A stretch of DNA of 64,000 nt. Origin: Babylonia areolata. Taxonomy: Eukaryota; Mollusca; Gastropoda; Neogastropoda; Buccinidae. Shown here piece after piece: positions 43,601 to 51,475 of the stretch. Position numbers and translations under genes: made by a program. Under the pieces are notes generated by a model. It was given only the letters and a program-made list of their open reading frames with translations, was not told where the DNA came from and did no database searches. Where the stretch lies: contig NC_134879.1 of assembly GCF_041734735.1 (NCBI RefSeq), forward strand, positions 986,348 through 1,050,347, read 5' to 3'. Within the stretch, counting starts at the first letter, position 1, and each line of letters begins with the position of its first letter.

Positions 43601-45815
43601 ACAGTCCGTCTCATTATGATAGCATGATTAGCGATCAGTCTCATCATAAGAGCATGATAAACAGTCCATCTCATTATAGCATGATTAGTGACCATTCTCA
43701 TCATAAGAGCATGATAAACAGTCCATCTCATTATGATAGCATGATTAGTGATCAGTCTCATCATAAGAGCATGATAAACAGTCTGTCTCATTATAGCATG
43801 ATTAGTGATCAGTCTCATCATAAGAGCATGATGAACAGTCCGTCTCATGATAGCATGATTAGTGATCAGTCTCATCATAAGAGCATGATGAACAGTCCGT
43901 CTCATGATAGCATGATTAGTGATCAGTCTCATCATAAGAGCATGATAAACAGTCTGTCTCATTATAGCATGATTAGTGATCAGTCTCATCATAAGAGCAT
44001 GATGAACAGTCCGTCTCATGATAGCATGATTAGTGATCAGTCTCATCATAAGAGCATGATAAACAGTCCGTCTCATGATAGCATGATTAGTGATCAGTCT
44101 CATCATAAGAGCATGATGAACAGTCCGTCTCATGATAGCATGATTAGTGATCAGTCTCATCATAAGAGCATGATGAACAGTCTGTCTCATTATAGCATGA
44201 TTAGTGATCAGTCTCATCATAAGAGCATGGTAAACAGTCCGTCTCATTATAGCATGATTAGTGATCAGTCTCATCATAAGAGCATGGTAAACAGTCCGTC
44301 TCATGATAGCATGATTAGTGATCAGTCTCATCATAAGAGCATGGTAAACAGTCCGTCTCATGATAGCATGATTAGTGATCAGTCTCATCATAAGAGCATG
44401 GTAAACAGTCCGTCTCATTATAGCATGATTAGTGATCAGTCTCATCATAAGAGCATGGTAAACAGTCCGTCTCATGATAGCATGATTAGCGATCAGTCTC
44501 ATCACAAGAGCATGGTAAACAGTCCGTCTCATTATAGCATGATTAGTGATCAGTCTCATCATAAGAGCATGATAAACAGTCCATATCATTATGATAGCAT
44601 GATTAGTGATCAGTCTCATCATAAGAGCATGATAAACAGTCCGTCTCATTATGATAGCATGATTAGTGATCAGTCTCATCATAAGAGCATGATAAACAGT
44701 CCATATCATTATGATAGCATGATTAGTGATCAGTCTCATCATAAGAGCATGATAAACAGTCTGTCTCATTATAGCATGATTAGCGATCAGTCTCATCATA
44801 AGAGCATGATAAACAGTCCATATCATTGTGATGGCATGATCAGCGATCAGTCTCATCATAAGAGCATGGCAAACTATCAACCCCACAGGCCCAGGGACTG
44901 CTGTCAGAACTAGATGTGGGGAGCGATGGACGAGCCATGTTCCGCTTCGACAATGACAAGCTCAAAGTGTGGGATCTGATTGGACGGTCAGTCATCATCC
45001 ATCAGGGGTCACAGCCCAGCACGGACACCAGGTCACTCTTCAGATTTCTTTTTTTTTTTCTTTTCTTTTTTTAAGGGGTTATTGATTGACTTTTATCGAT
45101 TGGTTAAAAAAAATTGCATAAATTTTGGGGTATTTGACTATTTTTTTGTTTCCTAAATGGCATTACTGACACAGATCAGTATTTTAACTCAGATGCTATA
45201 CAAATCTATTATTTATTTTTACTTACTTATCTAGAAGAAATATGTACACTAATGTAAATGTCATAACAGAAAAGTGTACATCAACATAAATGTAAAAAAA
45301 AAAGAAAAAAAAGTGTATATGTTTGCCATTGTTAACTCTCTCCATACGAACGGCGAAAGAGACGACATTAACAGCATTTCACCCCAATTACCATCATCAA
45401 AATCTTGCAAGCGGAAGGCTCATATACTGAAGACATGAATCTTGACAAAGAATACCACAATTCTGACGACGGAAGCTAAAGGTTGGGTCATTCAGACACC
45501 CACTGGACATCTGAGGGGTCTGTGTAGAGGAGAAGAGAGGACTGGCCGTACTGAGTGAGTTAATGTTATAACAGAAAGATGAACTCCAACGTGAATGCAA
45601 TAAAAGAAGGATGCACACCAGGGTAAACAGGATGAAAAAGTGTCATTAACAGTACAGCCCTGTTTCTGTGCAGGCTGGTGTGTGGCATCATCGCCCGGTC
45701 CTCGGGGCTGTTCCAGAACTCCAAGCGGCTGTGTACGTGCGACGGTGTGTCCATCTGGGAGGAGAGGAACAGGCCCCTGGTAGGGGAAGGCCGGTCCAGC
45801 TACTCTCAGCTGTAG
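32746..45815 (+). CDS. CCS: Copper chaperone for superoxide dismutase
   Basis: Seven coding exons with agreeing phases give a 243-aa protein that delivers copper to, and oxidises the disulfide of, Cu/Zn superoxide dismutase in the cytosol and mitochondrial intermembrane space. Domain 1 (about 7-75) keeps the copper site MTCQAC (13-18). Domain 2 (about 79-210) is SOD-like (VAAMSIGSQAVKGVVR, KVWDLIGRSVIIH, CGIIARSSGLFQN). Domain 3 keeps the CTC (217-219) transfer motif in LCTCDGVSIWEER. Human CCS is 274 aa; the difference is mainly the zinc loop and nearby ligands, which are missing here (C124 replaces the first His of HVH). The start is the only Met before the LEFAVQMTC exon with a donor in phase. 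Exon 1 is the least certain part. Confidence 0.94.
32764..34501. other. CCS intron 1
   Basis: Contains a poly-C run at about 33195-33215, AC microsatellites at 33318-33363 and 33635-33710, and a GGTT run near 33750. The segment 33370-33640 is GC-richer and may be an old repeat, but I cannot place it in a family. No gene. Confidence 0.55.
34502..34574 (+). CDS. CCS: CCS exon 2: copper-binding MxCxxC
   Basis: Encodes LEFAVQMTCQACVDAVSKV and IKEKP. Acceptor TTTCAG, donor GTGAGT, leaves in phase 1. LEFAVQMTC is identical to the human protein. Confidence 0.95.
34575..35031. other. CCS intron 2, GT-rich
   Basis: Short intron with scattered GTGT and TGTATG words and no array or gene. Confidence 0.6.
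35032..35166 (+). CDS. CCS: CCS exon 3: rest of domain 1
   Basis: Encodes GIELKDVQLDTGQVVVE, then TLPSEEVKSVIESTGR and LLGMGGSE. Acceptor GTGCAG. The donor is GAGG/GTCAGT at 35167, the sequence that is then repeated tens of times in the intron. Confidence 0.95.
35163..36083 (+). repeat. 22/29-bp array amplified from the CCS exon 3 donor, about 36 copies
   Basis: The unit is AGGGTCAGTGATTACTGCTGTG, with a 29-bp form carrying an extra TGATTAC. The first copy spans the exon-intron border: the real donor reads GAGG/GTCAGTGG and each later unit GAGG/GTCAGTGA (a few CAGG/GTCAGTGA). Each unit also carries a TGA that is in frame if the next copy's donor were used. The high identity indicates recent expansion. 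Confidence 0.96.
36084..36570 (-). mobile_element. Degenerate SINE-B copy with a local duplication
   Basis: Words of the SINE-B body (GGGAGAGCACATCACC, CAAAGTGGATTTTTCTATAG, ACACAGGACCTTGGTTTATT) are recognisable but diverged. A block GGTTTATTGTTTCATCTG to GTCTAGTGGTGGGGAGA occurs twice in tandem (about 36387-36452 and 36450-36515). Confidence 0.7.
36845..37084 (+). mobile_element. Retroposon E copy 1, with conserved donor-like motif
   Basis: A 240-bp element repeated at 37642-37881 and, 5'-truncated, at 48872-49006. It starts TAGCCGTATGAAGAGCAC, has a small hairpin TCCGC-ATAG-GCGGA and the block AGACCCCTGCCGGAGTCT, and ends TCACGGTAAGTATG then AATTTTAGATAGAAAATTTCC. No ORF. Sense in CCS intron 3, so its GTAAGTATG could act as a cryptic donor. 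Confidence 0.85.
37085..37641. other. CCS intron 3 spacer
   Basis: AT-rich unique sequence between two E copies. Nothing else recognised. Confidence 0.5.
37642..37881 (+). mobile_element. Retroposon E copy 2
   Basis: About 95% identical to copy 1 over its full length. GGTAAGTATG and AATTTTAGATAG are unchanged. It ends 76 bp before CCS exon 4. Confidence 0.88.
37958..38141 (+). CDS. CCS: CCS exon 4: SOD-like domain, first part
   Basis: Encodes WGAAVAAMSIGSQAVKGVVR through to GRHALCVHEKGDVSEGC. Acceptor CACAG, donor GTGAGA. The HVH of SOD1 and human CCS reads CVH here. Confidence 0.95.
38150..38256 (+). repeat. 24-bp ladder of acceptor-like sites just after CCS exon 4
   Basis: About four copies of a unit reading TCTTATTTCTTCTTCTGTCT then GCAG (or TCAG). 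Each has a long pyrimidine tract followed by CAG, that is, a 3' splice-site-like sequence. The array starts about 10 bp after the exon 4 donor. Confidence 0.9.
38634..39012 (-). mobile_element. SINE-A copy 3 with 8-bp target duplication
   Basis: Near-consensus copy; head GCCAAGTGGTTAAAGCG with B box GGGTTCGAATC. TTAGCACT at 38626-38633 and 39013-39020 flanks it. Tail (CTT)n on the plus strand, followed by CTGCGTTCGTGGG. Confidence 0.93.
39490..39625 (+). mobile_element. Retroposon 3' end with (CTTGT)n tail, copy 1
   Basis: GTGGACTGGATGAAAAAAGC, then GCACACTAGT, AAAATAAAG and a run of CTTGT pentamers. The same layout is at 51605-51720. It resembles the 3' end of a LINE or SINE, with the AATAAA-like word just before the short-repeat tail. 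Confidence 0.7.
39667..40192. mobile_element. Interspersed element T copy 3
   Basis: Same element as 20888-21390, with an expanded (AC)n at 40110-40134 at the position that is short in copy 2. Ends AACAAGAGAGGC and CACAAGTGAGTCA. Confidence 0.9.
40308..40344 (+). CDS. CCS: CCS exon 5: shortened zinc-loop region
   Basis: 37-bp exon encoding SCGEVLGAGLTDK. Acceptor GCACAG, donor GTAAGA, phases 2 in and 0 out. It replaces the His/Asp-rich zinc loop of the human protein and contains no histidine. Confidence 0.88.
40435..40960. repeat. CCS intron 5: TA/ATA microsatellites and TATAGCGC-type repeats
   Basis: ATAG/(TA)n/(ATA)n at 40435-40530 is followed by GGATACTTATATAGCACACT to GTGCTTTACAAAAACGC at 40529-40585 and (AC)n at 40647-40673. 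A related block (GGATACTTCTATAGCGCCTA to AAGCGCTTTACATACACG) is at 40810-40875. Such TATAGCGC...GCTTTACA blocks recur in marine invertebrate genomes. The class is uncertain. Confidence 0.6.
41005..41334 (-). mobile_element. SINE-A copy 4
   Basis: Head and body present (GCCGAATGGTTAAAGCGC, B box GGGTTCGAATC). The tail end is missing and the body has a TTTGTTTGTTTTTTA insertion at 41026-41042. In CCS intron 5, antisense. Confidence 0.88.
41335..42420. other. CCS intron 5 segment
   Basis: 41600-41960 has GTCAGTCGTGTCCGACTATG and AGAGGAGGCAACTGCTGTTC, wording that looks like a molluscan interspersed repeat but is single-copy here. No coding signal. Confidence 0.4.
42421..43394. repeat. 43-bp minisatellite with degenerate flanks
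   Basis: About ten good units (42700-43135) with GGTCTCATCAGATAAGGTG and TTATGATTGTATTAATGAT. Toward both sides the units decay into AGTCTCATCAGAT and GATGATAGTTATGATAGC words. This links the array to the next one, so both descend from one older tandem family. Confidence 0.9.
43395..44880. repeat. 57/60-bp minisatellite touching the CCS exon 6 acceptor, about 25 copies
   Basis: Unit ATGATTAGTGATCAGTCTC, then ATCATAAGAGCATGATAAAC and AGTCCGTCTCATTATGATAG (60 bp), or 3 bp shorter. Both lengths are multiples of 3 and no stop falls in one frame of each strand, so frames of about 500 codons exist on both strands. The last unit ends about 10 bp before exon 6. Confidence 0.95.
44889..45031 (+). CDS. 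CCS: CCS exon 6: SOD-like domain, second part
   Basis: Encodes AQGLLSELDVGSDGRAMFRF, then KLKVWDLIGRSVIIHQG. The acceptor CCCACAG follows a pyrimidine-poor stretch that is the end of a tandem array. Donor GTCACT. Confidence 0.93.
45332..45563 (+). mobile_element. TTAA-flanked MITE M1, copy 2
   Basis: TTAA at 45332-45335 and 45560-45563. Ends CTCTCTCCATACGAACGGCG and CCGTACTGAGTGAG. In CCS intron 6, about 110 bp before the exon 7 acceptor. Confidence 0.9.
45674..45815 (+). CDS. CCS: CCS exon 7: CxC domain 3
   Basis: Encodes LVCGIIARSSGLFQN, then LCTCDGVSIWEERNRP, ending GEGRSSYSQL-stop (TAG 45813-45815). Acceptor GTGCAG. Lacks the AHL-type peroxisomal tail of human CCS. Confidence 0.95.
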
Positions 45816-46640
45816 CCAAACATTTTTCTCTTCCAACAATCAGCTCGCTGTGTCCGTGGTTGAAAAAGAAAGCTTTGATCCATTGGTTGTATTTGTTATT
45901 GAAAGAGAGTTTGATGAGCTGGTTTTATTTGCGACTGAAAGAGAAAGTTTGGGTCCATTGGTTGTATTTGTAATTGAAAGAGAAAGTTTGGGTCCATTGG
46001 TTGTATTTGTGGTTGAAAAAGAAAGTTCAGTCTGTTAATTGTGTTCATGGTTGAAGGAGGCTGATCATGATGCAATTCCAGTTTCTGTTTTCGTTTTTTT
46101 CGATTCTCTGTCTGAAAATACTGTTTCATGATTATTATTATTATTAAGCAGCAATCTTATTAAGCAGAATTATATTTTGTGGGGAATATTTAATTATCTT
46201 AATAAGATTATATAAGGTATTTACAAGTTCAGGGGGAAAAGTTCCATTGGAGAAAACTTATTTCAGTCAAGTATGCTTCAGTCACATTTTGTCTTTTATT
46301 TACCTTCACGGGCAATAATATAATATTCATGATTGCATCTATAATATGCCCACAGAATGCCCTTTTGATGAATTAAGAGGGGTTTTTTTGTTAAATTTTA
46401 TGTTCAGATCAGTTGAAGGAATACTGATCTATGCTGTTGATGTTCATGATTGAGCTTTGTTGGTGATTGGATAATTGATGTTCATAACAAAATTTGAAAA
46501 ATGTTAGGTGTCTGACTTTCTTGTTCAATTTTTTGTTGAATCATAATTGTAATTACAGAATGTGTATTAAAATCCAGTTTTCTAAAAACCAAACCATGCG
46601 GTATGATGAATGGAATTCTGTTCACATTTGTATTGCATGA
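45816..46640. other. Probable CCS 3' UTR and downstream spacer
   Basis: A short tandem repeat (unit about 39 bp, GAAAGAGAAAGTTTGGGTCC and ATTGGTTGTATTTG) at 45860-46030 lies in the probable 3' UTR. No AATAAA was found close to the stop, so the transcript end is not defined. Confidence 0.5.
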
Positions 46641-46644
46641 AAGA

Positions 46645-46992
46645 TGGATGCAATAGCTGAGTGGTTCAAGTGTTGGACTTTCAATCTGAGGGTCCCTAAT
46701 TTGATCGTCGGTAATGGTGTCTGATGGGTAAAGGGTGGAGATTTCTCCGATCTCCCAGGTCAACATATGTGCAGACCTGCACGTGCCTGAACCCCCTTCA
46801 TATGTATATGCAAGCAGAAGATCCTGTAATCCATGTCAGTGTTCAGTGGGCTATGGAAACAAGAACATACTCTTCATGCACACCCATGAAAACGGAGTAC
46901 TGCTGCCTACATGGCGGGGTAAAAACAGTCATACACATAAAAGCCCAATCATGTACATACAAGTGTTTGTAGGAGTTGCAGTCCATGAACAA
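46645..46992 (+). mobile_element. SINE-A copy 5
   Basis: Plus orientation: head GCAATAGCTGAGTGGTTCAA, body GGGTAAAGGGTGGAGATTTC, then CCTACATGGCGGGGTAAAAA and GGAGTTGCAGTCCATGAAC. An internal deletion removes the AAATACGCACGTTAAAG block. The (GAA)n tail is replaced by an A-rich run. Confidence 0.88.
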
Positions 46993-48264
46993 ACAAATCT
47001 TGCATGAAAAAAAAAAATCTGACATTGTCATTTCAAGAGATTTATGCCAAATTTGAAATAAAATCTGGAACTATTGTTGTGTTTGTGCATGTTGATAATT
47101 CTGCTCAGTGAATCTTTTCTGGCGTTCCTTTTCTGAGAACAACAAAGATTTAGATGTAAAGCTTTTCTGGTGTTCTTATACTCAGAATAATAATGATGTA
47201 CACACACGAGCGCACACACACACACACTGCATGCACAGAGAGTGAGAAAGAGAAGATGAACTCACACACACACGTAGGTTGAAAGAGCAAGATGAAGATG
47301 AACCATGTGCTCACACAGTCAGAAATATAAAGATTCATTGTCAGCAGCGATTCAAACAGCATTATCTGTTGATTTTTTTTTATTGCCTCTTTATTTTGAA
47401 AGGAAGACCTAAGTTCCTGTAGAAGAATATGACTATGGGAATCGTAGTATTTTTTCTGTGACCACAACCATTCTGGACAAGATCTTTGTAAATATGTTTT
47501 ATGTCAAACTTTACTGATTTTAAACTCAAAGTGAAATTTGATAGCATAAACAATACAATCAGTTTTGTGGCATATCTCAATGTAAGAAAAGTGCTTCCTT
47601 AATATTTGAAAAAAAGCAATCAGATGAAAAAAAATAAACCAACCAGCAACTGGAGAAATGTTACAATTTGACCAGGCAGAATACAATGTACCTTAAATTC
47701 TGCATTAACGGAGCAAAGTTATCAACTGACCAAAATAATGTAAATGTGAGCTATATAGACTGACAGAAATCAAACAGTTAATTAACACACAATGCCTTTT
47801 TAACATTAGACAGCAAAATTAAATTGGCCCACACATTTATTATATCCTTGGAATGATACATGTATACACATTTTTATCAAGCTGATATCACGTATTAAGA
47901 TATATATATATTGGAATGAAACATGAACTTCAGATTCCAGTTATGTCAAGAGATATAAAAAAAAAAAAAATCATATAAACTTTTGTAAAAAGCAAAAGAA
48001 AAAAAATCTCCCTATGAATAATACTGTGCAGTAAGCGCACAATGTGCGTGTCCAAATCATTGCGCCGTGATGAGCGTTCGTCTCCAGATAGAGATAGGGG
48101 TGGTGATGTGGGAAGTGTATGAGTGAAGATGACACTTGTCATGTCAGGGCCAGTGCAGTGTATTGTTAAAAGTGAACTGGGAAGAGAGTTTTACATGTCA
48201 GCACACATGTAAGCAAGCACATATTTTTGTCCTCCCGAGACCGTAAATCAGCAGTCTTGATTTT
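46993..48264. other. Intergenic, no gene recognised
   Basis: AT-rich sequence with one AC-rich patch (47200-47275). Several short minus-strand frames have no domain. Nothing supportable. Confidence 0.5.
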
Positions 48265-48754
48265 TGACTCACTTGTGTAAACAAAGTGAGTATGTTTTAA
48301 CCCAGTGTTCGGTTGTCTGTGTGTGTGTGTGTGTGCGTGTCCGTGGTAAACTTTAACATTGACATTTTCTCTGCAAATACTTTGTCAGTTGACACCAAAT
48401 TTGGCATAAAAATAGGAAAAATTCAGTTCTTTCCAGTCTTGTTTAAAACAATATTGCACCTCTGGGATGGGCACAAAAAAAAAAATAAAGAAGCCTAATT
48501 ATATGCAAACTGCATTTACTGTTATATTTATATTTTTTGTATTCTCTGAACTTGGCACTGACCTCTTATTTTGACACAACAACAAGAGTCATTATTATCA
48601 TTTTTTATTGAAACAGGAACTTCTTTTGCTAAGCATGGAATTTTTATTTTGCAAACGTTTTGGTGCAGGGTGTAAAAAAGGGAAATTACTCTGTAATTAA
48701 TGCTAGGGGACTTAATTTATCACAAGTGAGTCTTGAAGGCCTTGCCTCTCTTGT
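48265..48754. mobile_element. Interspersed element T copy 4 (opposite orientation)
   Basis: Reverse complement of copies 1-3: starts TGACTCACTTGTGTAAAC and ends CTTGCCTCTCTTGTT. Its GT tract (48317-48334) is of intermediate length. Confidence 0.9.
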
Positions 48755-48871
48755 TTGCTTTTATTCTCCTGCTGAGTCCATATGCCAGCACGCAGCCTGA
48801 CCACCAGGGTACAATGACAACACTTCAGAAAATGAAGTTCCTTTTTGAAAACTGGTTTTATTTTGAGTGGC

Positions 48872-49006
48872 GTAGTCCTCTCATTTTCTCCGCATAGGCG
48901 GATAGTAGTTTGCACAGGACAGGAATGTCAGACCCCTGCCGGAGTCTGCACTAGTTGGGTCACGGTAAGTATGTTATTTAAACGTAATTTTAGATAGAAA
49001 ATTTCC
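48872..49006 (+). mobile_element. Retroposon E copy 3, 5'-truncated, 16-bp target duplication
   Basis: Contains only the last 135 bp of element E, starting GTAGTCCTCTCATTTTCTCC and ending AGATAGAAAATTTCC. TTTTATTTTGAGTGGC occurs exactly on both sides (48856-48871 and 49007-49022). 5' truncation with a long perfect duplication is the signature of LINE-type target-primed insertion, here without a poly-A tail. The perfect duplication indicates a young insertion. Confidence 0.93.
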
Positions 49007-49022
49007 TTTTATTTTGAGTGGC

Positions 49023-50154
49023 ATTTTCCTAGATCATTGCATAGTTTTAAGAACTGTCCACGAAAAATCTTGACATGTAATTATTCTTTTTCAAATCAGT
49101 GGGGGCTTGGAAGGGAGGGGGTGGTAAACTTTGGAGAAGAAAACTGTCCGTTTTGTTTCCTTCATTGACATTTATCATTCTTGTGCATTGCTTTGCTTTG
49201 GAAGAAAATTCGAAAATGAAAAAGTATTTTTTCTTCGAAAAAGCAGTTTGTATTTTCGAAAAAAGATAAATGAATGTAGGGCAGTAATTGACCGCTTGTA
49301 AGCTCTACATTCATTCAGAAAACACGTGTTCATTATGTGATGAACACGCTTTATCTTTGACGTGTCCCATATAAAACTGACCTCAAAAGGCCTTTGATCC
49401 ATTGTATCAATTGGGCATCAGTGTCAGGGCTCGATCAGCAATGACCTACGTATCATTAGATATTGCCGAAGTCATTGTTGCATCTGTAACGAAGTTGGGC
49501 TTTGGTCTGGTTTCTTTTTGTTTGTCAGCGGACTTGCGCAAACAGTTGTGGACGGGTTTTCCTATTATTTTTGTGTGGAAGTAGCTGAGCTGGGCCAAGG
49601 ACTAAAAGATGTAGCCTTTGGCGCGGTACGCGATGCAAATCTAGGGAATTTTCTTTGGTGCAAGTACAAACTTGTAAAATGTAAAGGCTAATCGAAAAAA
49701 CAAATTGAAAGGTGTTTTGTCCTTGGGGGAAAAACAACAACAACAACAAACCACCTAGAAATGCATTGGAAGGATTGTGCGTGTCCAGTTTATACCCACT
49801 TCTTTGCCTCTTCTTTTGTACGGGCATCGTATGATTCAATTTCCAATTATTTCCGAAATGCTATGAAGATGAGGATGCGACTAGTCAATACACGAATCGG
49901 GACATTTCTACCACAACAGAAAACGTGCTACATCATCTTCAGTTCATGACATTGTCTCAAAGGACATTGTCTCAAAGGGAATTTTTATACATGAGTGTCA
50001 TACAGGACTGGGCTCAGAAACGAAAGCTGTGGACACTTCTTGGTTGAGTGACATGGGTTACGGACACAGACAATTTCAATGCCACCCTTCAGGAACTGAT
50101 TCAGAAGATGTGCGCACAGATGCAAACAACAACAACAACAACAAAACAAAACCA
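49023..50154. other. Intergenic between CCS and gene 3
   Basis: Unique sequence, no gene recognised. Two adjacent copies of GGACATTGTCTCAAAGG-like wording at 49952-49978. CAA repeats at 49733-49750 and 50128-50146. Confidence 0.5.
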
Positions 50155-50583
50155 TCAAAAACGCCCAGGCCACACTCTGGCGTGCCGGTAAATGTTGGTG
50201 ACGTTGCTGGAACCGGTGTTGGGGCGGAACCGTGATTCCTGGGTCAGTTTGTCCTGCTGGGTCAAAGGGCTGTGACTGTCCACAGAATCGGCGCTGCTGC
50301 TGGCCACAGAGTCAACTCGCTGGGAGCGTGGGAAGGGCGGGGAACTGTTGCCTGGTCCGGGAAGGTCTTCGCTCCCAACTCCAGCCCCTGGACTCCCCCC
50401 TTTGAGACCTCCCCCTCCCCCTCCTCCCAGGCTGCGGAAATGGAGGTAGGCGGCGAAGGCGGCACCCGTGGCCAGAACTCCTCCCAGAGCTCCTGTGGCC
50501 GCTGCCAGACCCAGGGTCCGGTGGTCCTCTGCACCGTCGGCGTTCCCGTACAGACAGCGGCACGTGTTCAGTTCGGTAGGGCA
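50155..50583 (-). CDS. Gene 3 exon 2: Cys motif, membrane span and tail
   Basis: 142 codons plus TGA. CPTELNTCRCLYGN, then LGLAAATGALGGVLATGAAF, then a low-complexity Ser/Gly/Pro tail. GC-rich coding sequence in an otherwise AT-rich neighbourhood, consistent with a real exon. Confidence 0.78.
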   Translation of the reverse strand, partial: CPTELNTCRCLYGNADGAEDHRTLGLAAATGALGGVLATGAAFAAYLHFRSLGGGGGGGLKGGSPGAGVGSEDLPGPGNSSPPFPRSQRVDSVASSSADSVDSHSPLTQQDKLTQESRFRPNTGSSNVTNIYRHARVWPGRF

Positions 50584-51433
50584 CTGCATGCATGCAACAG
50601 TTGGAAGCAGAGAAAATGGGGGCTGCCGGTTTGGCTGAGTTTCGGTTTTGTTGTCGTTTTGTTTTTTGTTGGTTTTGTTTTGTTTGTTTGTTTTGGGTTT
50701 GTTTTTTTTTTGGCTGTGAGAACCTTTCCTCTTGCCTCTTTCTGTCTCTGTCTGTCTGTCGGTCCGAGTCTCTACCTGTTTGTCTGTCTGTCGGTCTCTA
50801 TCTGTTTGTCTGTCGGTCTCTATCTGTTTGTCTGTCGGTCCCTGTTTGTCTGTCTGTCGGTCTCTATCTGTTTGTCTGTCTGTCTGTCGGTCTCTATCTG
50901 TTTGTCTGTCTGTCTGTCGGTCTCTATCTGTTTGTCTGTCTGTCTGTCGGTCTCTATCTGTTTGTCTGTCGGTCCCTGTTTGTCTGTCTGTCGGTCTCTA
51001 TCTGTTTGTCTGTCTGTCGGTCTCTATCTGTTTGTCTGTCTGTCGGTCTCTATCTGTTTGTCTGTCTGTCGGTCTCTGTCTGTCTGTCGGTCCGAGTCTC
51101 TACCTGTTTGTCTGTCTGTCGGTCTCTATCTGTTTGTCTGTTGGTCGGCCTCTTTCCCTCTCGCATAATGTATCTATCAAGATATCCGTTTGTTCCTGTC
51201 TATGTTTGGCTGGCTGGTGGCTGGCTGCATGTCTCTCTCATATCTATCGATCTGTCTGTCTATCGCAGTATCTATGGTGTGTGATTGTGCAACCCACCCC
51301 CTTCCTCTCTCTCTCATCACCCTCTATCCCCCATTCTGATGTGTAGTGCGGTGTGTGTTTCTTTCATTTTGTTCATTTTCCTATGCATTTTACTAACACC
51401 ATGCTAGTGCCTGTATGCCATGTGTGTGGGTGT

Positions 51434-51475
<42 letters not shown>

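Noticed and set aside
43345-44913. Paired 500-codon frames on both strands
   Set aside because: Unit lengths divisible by 3 in an intronic array explain both. No start context, domain or splice evidence.
50272-51346. Plus-strand frames rich in CLSVGLYLFV
   Set aside because: Product of the TCTGTC array and of the antisense of gene 3 exon 2.
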